Assembly: GCA_012837835.1 (NCBI GenBank)
Contig: DUQK01000003.1
Location: forward strand, 1 to 64,000
Direction: 5' to 3'
DNA length: 64,000 nt
DNA from: Christensenellaceae bacterium
Lineage (GTDB): Bacteria > Bacillota > Clostridia > Christensenellales > Aristaeellaceae
The notes under the pieces were generated by a model. It saw only the letters and a program-made list of their open reading frames with translations, made no database searches and was not told the origin of the DNA. A program made the position numbers and the translations under genes. Positions 25,531-34,167 of this stretch are shown here, one piece after another. Every line of letters begins with the position of its first letter. Within the stretch, counting starts at the first letter, position 1.

Positions 25531-27474
25531 ATGAAGAGATTTTTAGCACTTCTACTGTCCGTGATTATGGTTGTATCCGTCATATCCATAGCCGGCGCAG
25601 CAGAAATCACCGACCTGCGCACATATGAAGTAAGTTCAGCTGAGGTGGAAACATGGAACGTCCATTACAGCCAGAACGCACGCGACCTCAATGTGCTGTG
25701 CAGCCTAATTGATGGACTTCTTACCAACAACAACAAGGGCGCACTTGTTCCTAACGCTGCTAAGGAGTACTCATCTCCTGATGGCGGCGTTACATGGGTT
25801 TTCACGCTCAATGAAGGCATGAAGTGGGTAGACAAAGATGGCAATGTAAAAGCCGATGTCGTAGCTGAAGACTGGTTGTGGGGTCTTGAATGGGTGCTAA
25901 ACTTTGCCAAGAACGATTCCTACAATGTGTCCATGCCTGCTGAAATGATAGTAGGCGCTAATGACTACTATGAATACACAAAGGCTCTTGCCTATGAGGT
26001 TGAGCCCGGCACCGAACTTGCGGATGATGCTGTTCTTTCTGAAGAAGGTATTGCCGCTGCTAAGGCACTTACACTGGATAAGTTCCTTGAAATGGTTAAT
26101 ATCAAAGTAGATGGCAATGATATTATCTACACCTGCGTAGCTCCACTTCCCTATTTCCCCTCTGTAGCCACATATAACTGCCTATATCCCGTTTCTGGCA
26201 AGTTGCTTGAAGAAGTAGGCGTAGACGGCTACCGTGCCATCTCTTGGGATACCATGTGGTACTCCGGTCCCTACACTGTAACACAATACGTGCATCAGAA
26301 CGAAAAGGTGCTTACCAAAACTCCGAACTACTGGAACGCTGATGGTGTAAAGCGCTTTGATACCGTCACCATAAAGATGGTAGAGGATACCAATAAGGCA
26401 TTTAGTCTGTTTGAAACAGGCGAGTTGGATCATGTAACTCTCAACCAGAGCCAGCTTGACACCATATATAAGAACCCGTCCAACCCATGGCATAAATATC
26501 TGTCTGAAAGCCGTCCTACAAAGTATTCCTATCACTTCCACTGGGTGTATGATGTAAGAAACGAAGACGGCACTCCCGATGACAACTGGAACAAAGCAAT
26601 AGCCAACCTTGCCTTCCGCCAGTCTATGCTATATGGTCTTGATATGACTAGCTACCTTGCAAGAGTCAATACCATCAACCCCCTATCCTGTCTGAATTAC
26701 GCATACACCGGCAATGGCGTATCTGTAACCAGCGATGGAACAGACTATACAGAGCTTGTACTTAATGAGCTAGGCTATAACTACGGTAATCGCGATTCCT
26801 TTAACCGCTACGATGCTGAAAAAGGCGCTGCACTCAAAAAGCAAGCAATGGAAGAGCTAAGCGCCGAGGGAGTAACTTTCCCGGTTGAGCTTAAGTACTA
26901 CATAAAGGGCGACAACCAGGTTGCTAAAGACACCGCCGACGTACTAACCCAGATATTCTCTGACTACCTTGGCGATGATTATATCAAGGTAGTTACCAAA
27001 ACTTATGTGTCCAACATCACACCTGAGGTTCGTAAACCGCAGCTTGCATGTATGTATGTAACCGGCTGGGGTGCAGACTTTGCAGACCCCGTCAACTTCC
27101 TAGGTCAGGAAACTTATGGCGATCCGCAGGCTTACTTCTCCATGAATATGTCGCAAATCAACAATGCAACTGACGAAAAGCTAATTGCCGATATTAAAGA
27201 ATTCACCCGCATGATTGACGAAGCGAAGGTAATTTACGATGATATTGACGCACGCTATGCCGCCTTTGCCAAGGCAGAAGCTTTCTACATTGAACACGCA
27301 TTTGTTATGCCGATATATTATAACGTTGCATGGCAGCTAACCAGCATTAACCCCTACAGCCAGGTATATTCTTCTTATGGTATGCAGGCATACCGCTATG
27401 TGGATTGGGAAACCAACAGCGATGTTTACACCACCGCAGAAATTGAAGCCTTGGCTGATGAGTATTACAAGTAA
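25531..27474 (+). CDS. Oligopeptide ABC transporter substrate-binding protein, paralogue 1
   Basis: A 647-residue exported protein of the SBP_bac_5 (OppA/MppA/DppA) family that binds peptides or similar solutes outside the membrane. Residues 1-24 are a signal peptide (MKRFLALLLSVIMVVSVIS, then AGAAE) without lipobox cysteine. The family pattern is clear: GLLTNNNKGALVPNAAKEY near 63, GVTWVFTLNEGMKW near 89, NYWNADGVKRFDTV near 267 and AFRQSMLYGLD near 365. It is longer than the usual 520-560 residues. No permease or ATPase gene lies nearby, so it must work with a transporter encoded elsewhere or as an orphan receptor. It is close to identical in length and sequence to the protein encoded at 37176-39119. 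AGGAGGAGA precedes the ATG. Confidence 0.92.
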   Translation: MKRFLALLLSVIMVVSVISIAGAAEITDLRTYEVSSAEVETWNVHYSQNARDLNVLCSLIDGLLTNNNKGALVPNAAKEYSSPDGGVTWVFTLNEGMKWVDKDGNVKADVVAEDWLWGLEWVLNFAKNDSYNVSMPAEMIVGANDYYEYTKALAYEVEPGTELADDAVLSEEGIAAAKALTLDKFLEMVNIKVDGNDIIYTCVAPLPYFPSVATYNCLYPVSGKLLEEVGVDGYRAISWDTMWYSGPYTVTQYVHQNEKVLTKTPNYWNADGVKRFDTVTIKMVEDTNKAFSLFETGELDHVTLNQSQLDTIYKNPSNPWHKYLSESRPTKYSYHFHWVYDVRNEDGTPDDNWNKAIANLAFRQSMLYGLDMTSYLARVNTINPLSCLNYAYTGNGVSVTSDGTDYTELVLNELGYNYGNRDSFNRYDAEKGAALKKQAMEELSAEGVTFPVELKYYIKGDNQVAKDTADVLTQIFSDYLGDDYIKVVTKTYVSNITPEVRKPQLACMYVTGWGADFADPVNFLGQETYGDPQAYFSMNMSQINNATDEKLIADIKEFTRMIDEAKVIYDDIDARYAAFAKAEAFYIEHAFVMPIYYNVAWQLTSINPYSQVYSSYGMQAYRYVDWETNSDVYTTAEIEALADEYYK

Positions 27475-27486
27475 TCTTATATTCAT

Positions 27487-27558
27487 GGGGCATTGTTATA
27501 GGCAATAGCAATAGCCCAGCATGTAAACAATGCCCCGGCAAAAAAGCCGGGGCTTTGT
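27487..27558 (+). terminator. Terminator of peptide-binding protein 1, with an alternative hairpin
   Basis: GCCCCGGC (27532-27539) pairs with GCCGGGGC (27546-27553), followed by TTTGTTAATTT. Upstream, GGGGCATTGTT (27487-27497) can pair over 11 bp with AACAATGCCCC (27526-27536), which uses the left arm of the terminator, so the two hairpins exclude each other. Confidence 0.85.
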
Positions 27559-27674
27559 TAATTTAAAACAATTTATGCAAATCGTAATTTGATACTTATC
27601 TGCGAATACTTAGTGCATTTCATTAAGCCGCTTCTCCCCATAGGGAGGAACCATATTAGCTTGCCAAACGTTTT

Positions 27675-27833
27675 ATACTAATCTCAGTTTAAATTAGCGC
27701 ATAGATTGCAGCGAATTTTTTGATTTGGCAAAGCTTTGCGAAGGAAACATAGCGGCGCTATATTGACCAAGCAAAGAAAAGACAAATCGGAAAAGGTGCG
27801 CAATATAAAGCTAATTTAGGCTGAGATTAGTAT
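27675..27833. repeat. 159-bp inverted-repeat element, copy 4
   Basis: Three substitutions relative to copy 3; same length, orientation and covarying arms. It ends 9 bases before the stop codon of the minus-strand GGDEF/HD-GYP gene. With the terminator above it, this accounts for the gap 27475-27842; the remainder shows nothing recognisable. Confidence 0.88.
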
Positions 27834-27842
27834 TAGCTACTA

Positions 27843-30380
27843 TTAAGATGCAATATCCGGACGGAGTACCGAAATACTGCCTTTTTGGATCAATGCTACA
27901 AACTTGTCAACTAGTTTGGGGTCAAACTGTGTACCGCTATTCTCTTGAAGGCATAATAAAGCTTCTTCCACTGAACGACCTTTTTTGTAGGGGCGCGTGG
28001 ACAACATGGCATCAAAGGCATCTACGACACAAAGAATACGTCCCAGTAGTGGAATGTCATCTCCCTTTAACCCCGCGGGATATCCCTTTCCATCGTATCG
28101 TTCATGATGCCCAAGCACCGCCGGAACGACGTAGTCAAGCGATGGCAGATGGCTGATTATACTTACCGACTTTTCTACGTGTTCCTTCATCTGCGCCATT
28201 TCCTCGTCGGTAAGCGGTCCCGGTTTATTTAGAATTCTTTCGTCAATGCCAATTTTACCAATATCATGCAACAACCCCGCTTCACGGACGATTTCAGCCG
28301 TTTCAGGGCTCATACCCAGCTCCAATGCAAGCTCTGAAGCATAATATGCAACATTGTTTGAGTGGTTGAATGTATAATGATCCTTAGCATCAATGGCAGC
28401 AGTTAACGCATGAATGGTTGAGGCATAGCTGGAATATATCTCGTGTTTAGTATCGGTATCCTCCAAGCCCTCCAGCGAGTCCTCAATACGCCCGCCGGTA
28501 CTTATTTGTATGGCGTTACGTCCGCTTCGTTTTACTTGGAAGATAGCCATATCAACATTATTGAGTAATTCGCGCGTAGTAGAGGCGCCGTAGGGAATAG
28601 CACAGATACCGCCGCTTACAGTAATGGGGCGTTTCTTTACTTTGTTTGCATCAGGTTCTGCATTGATTTGCTTTATTTGCGTCCGAATATTTTTTGCCAG
28701 TGTCTTGGCTGACTGCAGATCATAACCGGGTAACAGAATTGCAAATTCCTTTGCACTATATCGCGATATAATACCATTTTCACCAACACTTCCCCGAATA
28801 ATGTTTGCAATTTGTATCAGTACTGAATCGCCTTCTTGGTTGCCGTATAGCTGGTTATATAATTTAAAATTATCAATATTAAGAGCAACTAACGCTAATG
28901 ACTGACCGGAAAGTTCAGCATACTTAGCATCCACCATTTGCAGAAAGTATTTGCGTTTAAGCAAACCGGTTAAATCATCCGAGCGCGCCTCAAGCCGAGC
29001 TTTTTCATATAATTGTGCATTCTTGACTGCAATGGAGGCTATAGCAGCTACAGAGCATAAAAAGGTGATATCATCCAGCGTATAACGTGCATTACGTTCC
29101 TTAGACCCCAGCAGCACAACGCTTTTCAAAGGCCCTTCACCAAGTAGCATAATACAGGCAACATCCAGTTCCTGAAATTCTTTTTTTTCATCGTCCCACA
29201 TGGACCGATAAGCAGCTGTGCGGCGGTATTCATCCATTAACAAGCATTCACCCTGCTTATTCTGCGCTAATTGCGTAAATATCGGCGAATTGGTGCGCAG
29301 CTTGGTAACGCGATTATCAAGCGGATTGGCGCTGTCCACTATACGTAGATATTTGTCCTTTTTATCGGCTACACATACATATACTTTACGTACAGGGAAT
29401 GACTTTAGAATCACCTGCACAAGCTGGCTTGAAACCTGCGCAAAATCAAGCGATTTGGCGGCTGATGTGCTAAAAGTGCGTAATATCCCGGCACGTGTAT
29501 TTGTGTCTTTGATAAACACACCGTCAATAAAACGTTTCATAACGGTATAGATAATATTGGTAACTGCAAAGAACGCAATCGATATTATCAGTAGGTCGTA
29601 CCCGCCATCCAGCACTACGTTGCTACGGATGAAATACTCTAAATCTTTTAATAACAGCACAAAAAGCCCGGTAGAAAATACCGCAGCCATAAAATAAATG
29701 GTTCCACGCGATACTAGTAAATCAAGCCGCAACAGACGTCGCCTGTATAAACCATAGTATAAACATATAACAAACATCACACCGGACAACACGTCCACCG
29801 GAAAACCTTCAAAGAGAGGTAACAGCAGCAGTATGTGTCCCAACAACAAGGCAACAAGCCCGACAGCCACCGGCAAGAAAGTGCGCGAGCGCACCTGATC
29901 CTTTCTGTGCATATTCCAAATGACGACACCCATATGTATAACGATAGCTATTAACAGCACTGCTAACACTGCTACATTACATGTAATGGTATAAACAAAT
30001 CGCCCGCCCGTTTCATCAGGTATAAAGCACGGCGCTGCAAGTAATATTCCCGTTTTTGTGTTGATAATGGATGCAGCAATCAGAAACACTCCCCAAGCTC
30101 GTGTAAATAAACCAGCCTTAACACCAGCAAACTCCTGTATAAAACGCAGCAATGAATAGGCAAGCATAAGTAAACCGAAAATGGATATGTCATACCAGAC
30201 CTTGATTCCTGCCACAGCTTGCTGACGCATCAGAAAAGATCCGCCTGTCCATAGTACACAGCTAATCAACACCCATATGAATGCTATTATAAGGCGTGTC
30301 TTGCGGCTAGCCATCAACGCTAATAATAAGAACAGATAACAGCACACCGCCACCACAGGGATTACATTCGCGAAACTCAT
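27843..30380 (-). CDS. Membrane protein with GAF, degenerate GGDEF and HD-GYP domains (probable cyclic-di-GMP phosphodiesterase)
   Basis: An 845-residue signalling protein. Residues 1-285 hold about eight hydrophobic spans (a 7TM-type sensory region), about 300-455 a GAF-like domain, 460-625 a GGDEF domain and 640-840 an HD-GYP domain. The GGDEF site reads RYSAKEF (540-546) where active enzymes have GGDEF or GGEEF, so cyclase activity is probably lost; the segment DDLTGLLKRKYF is retained. The HD-GYP site is intact: HDIGKIG (705-711) and HHERYDGKGYP (758-768). It should sense a membrane or external signal and hydrolyse cyclic di-GMP. Its start overlaps the stop of the GH3-type gene by 4 bases; it is last in a three-gene operon. 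Confidence 0.9.
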   Translation of the reverse strand: MSFANVIPVVAVCCYLFLLLALMASRKTRLIIAFIWVLISCVLWTGGSFLMRQQAVAGIKVWYDISIFGLLMLAYSLLRFIQEFAGVKAGLFTRAWGVFLIAASIINTKTGILLAAPCFIPDETGGRFVYTITCNVAVLAVLLIAIVIHMGVVIWNMHRKDQVRSRTFLPVAVGLVALLLGHILLLLPLFEGFPVDVLSGVMFVICLYYGLYRRRLLRLDLLVSRGTIYFMAAVFSTGLFVLLLKDLEYFIRSNVVLDGGYDLLIISIAFFAVTNIIYTVMKRFIDGVFIKDTNTRAGILRTFSTSAAKSLDFAQVSSQLVQVILKSFPVRKVYVCVADKKDKYLRIVDSANPLDNRVTKLRTNSPIFTQLAQNKQGECLLMDEYRRTAAYRSMWDDEKKEFQELDVACIMLLGEGPLKSVVLLGSKERNARYTLDDITFLCSVAAIASIAVKNAQLYEKARLEARSDDLTGLLKRKYFLQMVDAKYAELSGQSLALVALNIDNFKLYNQLYGNQEGDSVLIQIANIIRGSVGENGIISRYSAKEFAILLPGYDLQSAKTLAKNIRTQIKQINAEPDANKVKKRPITVSGGICAIPYGASTTRELLNNVDMAIFQVKRSGRNAIQISTGGRIEDSLEGLEDTDTKHEIYSSYASTIHALTAAIDAKDHYTFNHSNNVAYYASELALELGMSPETAEIVREAGLLHDIGKIGIDERILNKPGPLTDEEMAQMKEHVEKSVSIISHLPSLDYVVPAVLGHHERYDGKGYPAGLKGDDIPLLGRILCVVDAFDAMLSTRPYKKGRSVEEALLCLQENSGTQFDPKLVDKFVALIQKGSISVLRPDIAS

Positions 30381-32002
30381 ACGGCACCATCCTCGCTAGG
30401 TAATACGTGTTGCTGGGATGCAAGCAGTGTTTGTATCTGCATTGATGAGGGGTTCATTCTGCGCGGAACAGATCCTGTGCGTGAACAAGCAGCAAAAGTA
30501 CCACAGCGTAGAATGGTTATCTCAAGGGGATCGTATCCCATGATTTTCATCAGATACTTGTAATCCTTATCAACATAGCGGAAATAAATACTCATTTGTT
30601 CACGGAGAATTTCTTGCGATACCGCGTGATCCGCGAGCGAATCAGCTTCCAATTCCGCATACAGATGCAAAAAGGGCTTTCCTTTTGATGTAAATTCCTT
30701 GCATGCAATCCAATTACAAATAGGCAAACCTGATAAACGAACTACATTGTTGATGGAGTTTTCAGATATGCGGGTAAAGCCGGCAATATCGATTATATCT
30801 GCCGTGCGGTCTATATAAGAAAAACGGGGCAGGTAGGCACCGCCAGCTTCTTTGCTGGGACCTAAACAGCGATATATATCGCCAACTCTATATCGCATAA
30901 AAGCTCCGCCTTTGAACACCGAGATAACCAGCTCATACTTTTCGCCGGTTTTCACTTGGTCCATAAGACAGGTTTTAGGAGTGTATGCGGGGTTTAGTGC
31001 ACTCTTTTCAAATTCGCTTTCCGGGATAAATTCATAGAAGCAGGCATCCGGGAAAAAATACATACCATCTCTTGCCCATGTTTCAACACCAACACAGGTG
31101 GGTTCAGTACCCGCAAATACTTCTACCGGACGTATACCCCACAAGGCTTCCAGATCATCTTTATAACAATTGTTATCTGTTCCGGCAACCATAAATCCCC
31201 GCAGATTAAACACATCTTTAGGCACCATTGGGCGGTTTTCACGTTTGCTATGGCTACGGGCTCGCAGGTACCGGTATGCCATCCGCGGTGAAAACTGGAA
31301 TAATGATTTGAGCCCTCCCTCTCCCTTTCCTGCCGCATCTCCAAAGCTCTGGCTTACAAATGTAGCAACGCTGCCCAGCGCAAAAAAGTAATCTATGCCT
31401 TTTTGAAGCCCCATCCGGAATCCTTTACGATTGCGCTCGGAAAAAGACATACGTTCAGCTTCAGTTACAGGCGGCAAAAAGCGCAGATCAATTTCTTGGT
31501 GGAGTGCCCTAGGTAATAGACCTGTAGCATAAGGAAGAGGCGCAAGGCCATACAAGAAAGTGTTGTTGGGAGCTATGTCAAACTTACCCTTAGCAGTGCT
31601 GGTAGCAAGCATCATACAAGCCATAACGTTGTTTCCAAAGGTATTGAGCATGCTGCGTGTATATGGCGCTAGTTTGACTGGATGTTTTCCGCCTTCCCAA
31701 GCGGTTTGAATCCAAACTACAGGTTCATCGGGCAGTAATTCGCCGCGTTTTAATAGCAATACATCAGCATAATCGGCATAGGTGGTCAGAGGAAAGCGCT
31801 TACGGAAATCCTCAATGCCGGAAAAAACTTTTCCTTTGGATAATTTCTTGCCCAGTTCGCATTTGCTCCATAGGTGTATCTGCTCCAGAAGCAATTGTTC
31901 CTGAATAAGCATAAACTCTTGAAGTGTGTAATCCAGAAAACCACAATATTCCTCCCACAATTCTTCGTGAGGGGTGGTCTTCAACCGATCTTGAAAACGC
32001 AT
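30377..32002 (-). CDS. GH3 (auxin-responsive promoter) family acyl-adenylating enzyme
   Basis: A 541-residue protein of the GH3 family, members of the ANL superfamily that adenylate a carboxylic acid and join it to an amine. Plant members conjugate jasmonate or auxin to amino acids; bacterial members are mostly uncharacterised. Similarity is seen in PLTTYADYADVL near residue 71, AGTEPTCVGVETWARDG near 305, MRYRVGDIYRCLG near 370 and the GFTRISENSINNVVR segment near 412. The adenylate-binding stretch at 97-115 reads TAWEGGKHPVKLAPYT instead of the Ser/Thr-Gly-rich motif of active enzymes. It sits between an ICMT-like gene (4-base gap) and the HD-GYP gene (4-base overlap), so the three act together. 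Substrate unknown. Confidence 0.78.
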   Translation of the reverse strand: MRFQDRLKTTPHEELWEEYCGFLDYTLQEFMLIQEQLLLEQIHLWSKCELGKKLSKGKVFSGIEDFRKRFPLTTYADYADVLLLKRGELLPDEPVVWIQTAWEGGKHPVKLAPYTRSMLNTFGNNVMACMMLATSTAKGKFDIAPNNTFLYGLAPLPYATGLLPRALHQEIDLRFLPPVTEAERMSFSERNRKGFRMGLQKGIDYFFALGSVATFVSQSFGDAAGKGEGGLKSLFQFSPRMAYRYLRARSHSKRENRPMVPKDVFNLRGFMVAGTDNNCYKDDLEALWGIRPVEVFAGTEPTCVGVETWARDGMYFFPDACFYEFIPESEFEKSALNPAYTPKTCLMDQVKTGEKYELVISVFKGGAFMRYRVGDIYRCLGPSKEAGGAYLPRFSYIDRTADIIDIAGFTRISENSINNVVRLSGLPICNWIACKEFTSKGKPFLHLYAELEADSLADHAVSQEILREQMSIYFRYVDKDYKYLMKIMGYDPLEITILRCGTFAACSRTGSVPRRMNPSSMQIQTLLASQQHVLPSEDGAV

Positions 32003-32006
32003 AGCA

Positions 32007-32546
32007 TTACAACCTCTTTCTTAAGCGTGGTAGTAGGAACGGAACACTTTGGCGGTAGTCATTATAATCTGAAAAAATACGTGGAAACGTCCATAAATCT
32101 TGGAACAAAGCGTACAATAGGTTGAAAAAAGAAACTAGCCCTACAAACAGCCACATACGCAGTGTAGACATAGCAAGTGCAAGAAAAAACAGCGCAAACG
32201 CCAGAAACCATACGCCGGGATGCCGACATATACCGTACAACCCTGTACGCGTAACGGTACGTGAGCCCACATTGATTGAATCCGTGTACGATTCCGAAAA
32301 AGGAATGGCAAAGAACAGCGCATATACAAGCAGTATAGTATGAATCGCAGATAGTGCAAGCCATACATAATCGATGCTTTCAAGTGGCGCTGTCTGCCAA
32401 TAAGCAGTATTTACCTCAGTTATGGTCGCTATCAATAATAACAACACCCCCAAAGGGAACAGGATTTGCAGTGTTTTAGAGCGTAGAATCACCGAATTCA
32501 TATCAAAGAGAAGGAACGCTGCAAACGCAAGGATAACGATAGCCAT
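32007..32546 (-). CDS. Isoprenylcysteine carboxyl methyltransferase-like (ICMT/PEMT fold) membrane protein
   Basis: A 179-residue membrane protein with about five spans. The C-terminal half carries the fold's signature: GLYGICRHPGVWF near residue 108 and, after another hydrophobic span, the DYNDYRQSVPFLLPRL ending. In this superfamily these segments bind S-adenosylmethionine and methylate a lipid or prenylated carboxylate; some members (NnrU-like) have unknown roles. It is first in the operon with the GH3-type and HD-GYP genes, behind its own promoter at 32588-32616. AAGGAGTG precedes the ATG. A lipid carboxylate shared as substrate with the GH3-type enzyme is a plausible but unproven idea. 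Confidence 0.75.
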   Translation of the reverse strand: MAIVILAFAAFLLFDMNSVILRSKTLQILFPLGVLLLLIATITEVNTAYWQTAPLESIDYVWLALSAIHTILLVYALFFAIPFSESYTDSINVGSRTVTRTGLYGICRHPGVWFLAFALFFLALAMSTLRMWLFVGLVSFFNLLYALFQDLWTFPRIFSDYNDYRQSVPFLLPRLRKRL

Positions 32547-32587
32547 AACGTGTTCACTCCTTTCCGTTTTGTGAACTCACCGTCATC

Positions 32588-32616
32588 ATTTTATCACACT
32601 TGTATTGTTTTTGCAA
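32588..32616 (-). promoter_or_regulatory. Promoter of the ICMT-like/GH3/HD-GYP operon
   Basis: On the minus strand: TTGCAA (32616-32611), 17-nt spacer, TAAAAT (32593-32588), 42 bases before the ATG. Confidence 0.65.
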
Positions 32617-32706
32617 CACTTTATAATAAATTTTTTATAATTATTCGACTTTTAAACGAATCTAGTCCATTGTGCGGTCATAAAGTCGTCATTTATAGCG
32701 GCATAA

Positions 32707-32832
32707 ATGGCTTATAGCATAGAAATAGACACACTCATCACCCATGATGCCAACGGACTAAACTTTTATAAGTACGGTAAAGTATTAGCTGATAGAGAAT
32801 GCAAGACCTGTTTTTTTCTTTCCTCAATATAG
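32707..32832 (+). other. 41-codon open frame of doubtful reality
   Basis: In the 32547-33235 gap an ATG opens 41 codons (MAYSIEIDTLITHDANGLNF and so on, with a CKTC pair near the end). No ribosome site precedes it and I recognise no family. It may be a gene remnant or chance. Apart from this frame, the minus-strand promoter, repeat copy 5 and a hairpin near the right end, I see nothing in the gap. Confidence 0.15.
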
Positions 32833-32870
32833 CATTGCTTTCACACATAATATTGTTGCGTTCGCGAGTA

Positions 32871-33029
32871 ATACTAATCTCAGTTTAAATTAGCGCATAG
32901 ATTGCAGCGAATTTTTTGATTTGGCAAAGCTTTGTGAAGGAAACATAGCGGCGCTATATTGACTGAGCAAAGAAAAGACAAATCGGAAAAGGTGCGCAAT
33001 ATAAAGCTAATTTAGGATGAGATTAGTAT
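32871..33029. repeat. 159-bp inverted-repeat element, copy 5
   Basis: One substitution relative to copy 3. It lies upstream of the ICMT-like operon and downstream of psuG, both on the minus strand. With copy 4 it brackets the three-gene operon in direct orientation. Confidence 0.88.
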
Positions 33030-33202
33030 AAGTGCATCTAGGCAACGGATAACAATGCCAGAGCAAAGAAAAGGTTGACAATTATGCATTTGGTCAGGTA
33101 AATGAAGAAGTAGGGGTATTCAAGAATAATTTTGTTACAACTTTGTGGATTCGTATCGTTAAAGTTTTAAAAATTTATTACACTTTAATTCGATGCAATA
33201 AA

Positions 33203-33228
33203 AATGGGTCTTGCCTTTCGTGTAAGAC
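33203..33228 (-). terminator. Possible terminator of psuK-psuG
   Basis: On the minus strand GTCTT and AAGAC pair (33228-33224 with 33212-33208), followed by CCCATTTTTATTG. The stem is short, so the call is weak. Confidence 0.45.
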
Positions 33229-33235
33229 ACTAAAT

Positions 33236-34153
33236 TTAAAATTGCAGTTTTGTTGCGATTTCCGAGGCAAGACGAACGTTGTTAAAGACCAGTTGAATGT
33301 TTGCTTTCAGGCTGTTGCCGCCAGTGATTTCAACAATCTTAGCCAGAAGGAAGGGTGTTGTGTCTTTTCCATGAATGCCTTTTTGCTCGGCTTCTTCAAT
33401 GGCATCAGCAATGGCTTTATCGATGACCTTTGCGTCCATAGCATACTCTTCTGGTATAGGATTAGCAATAAGCATACCACCGCTAAATCCAAGGGAACGC
33501 TGCGCACTAATGGTGTCTGCGATTTCCTGAGCACTATCCATGCGATAATCTACATTGAATTCTGAAGTGTTAGTAAAGAAAGCGGGCAGCTTATCTGTCT
33601 TATATCCCAGCACCGGAATACCTTTTGTTTCGAGGTATTCAAGTGTTAAGCCAAGATCCAGAATACTCTTGGCACCTGCACAAATAACAGCAACAGGGGT
33701 TTGAGCTAGTTCTTCAAGGTCTGCCGAGATATCCATCGTAGTTTCAGCCCCACGATGTACACCACCGATACCGCCTGTTGCAAAAACTTTAATACCAGCC
33801 ATGGCGGCAATGATCATGGTTGCGGCAACAGTGGTTGCACCATCTTGTTTACGAGCAATCAGAACAGGAAGATCTCTGCGACTTGCTTTGGTGACGGATA
33901 AACCGGTCTTGCCAAGATAGTCAATTTCTTTCTCGGTCAGCCCCACGCATAGCTTGCCTTGAATAATAGCTATGGTCGCCGGTTCTACACCATGTTCGCG
34001 TGCGATGTTTTCACAGGCAATAGCCGTTTCCACGTTTTGCGGATAGGGCATACCGTGGCTGATGATGGTGCTTTCCAATGCGATGACCGGACGATTCTCT
34101 TTAATTGCTTGCTCTACCTTAGGGGAAAACTTGATATGTTCAGATAGGTTCAT
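33236..34153 (-). CDS. psuG: Pseudouridine-5'-phosphate glycosidase
   Basis: A 305-residue enzyme (indigoidine synthase A-like family) that splits pseudouridine 5'-phosphate into uracil and ribose 5-phosphate, a manganese-dependent cleavage of a carbon-carbon glycosidic bond. The N-terminal PVIALESTIISHGMPYPQN, VGLTEKEIDYLG near 75, TTVAATMIIAAMAGIKVFATGGIGGVH near 105 and GGMLIANPIPEEY near 223 are strong family marks. It follows psuK on the same strand by 14 bases, forming the known kinase-glycosidase pair for recycling pseudouridine from RNA turnover. AAGGAGA precedes the ATG. No nucleoside transporter is adjacent. Confidence 0.96.
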   Translation of the reverse strand: MNLSEHIKFSPKVEQAIKENRPVIALESTIISHGMPYPQNVETAIACENIAREHGVEPATIAIIQGKLCVGLTEKEIDYLGKTGLSVTKASRRDLPVLIARKQDGATTVAATMIIAAMAGIKVFATGGIGGVHRGAETTMDISADLEELAQTPVAVICAGAKSILDLGLTLEYLETKGIPVLGYKTDKLPAFFTNTSEFNVDYRMDSAQEIADTISAQRSLGFSGGMLIANPIPEEYAMDAKVIDKAIADAIEEAEQKGIHGKDTTPFLLAKIVEITGGNSLKANIQLVFNNVRLASEIATKLQF

Positions 34154-34167
34154 GGTTACTTCTCCTT

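Noticed and set aside
268..33029. CRISPR-like interpretation of the repeated element
   Set aside because: Copies are 159 bp, kilobases apart and separated by genes, with no short spacers and no cas genes.
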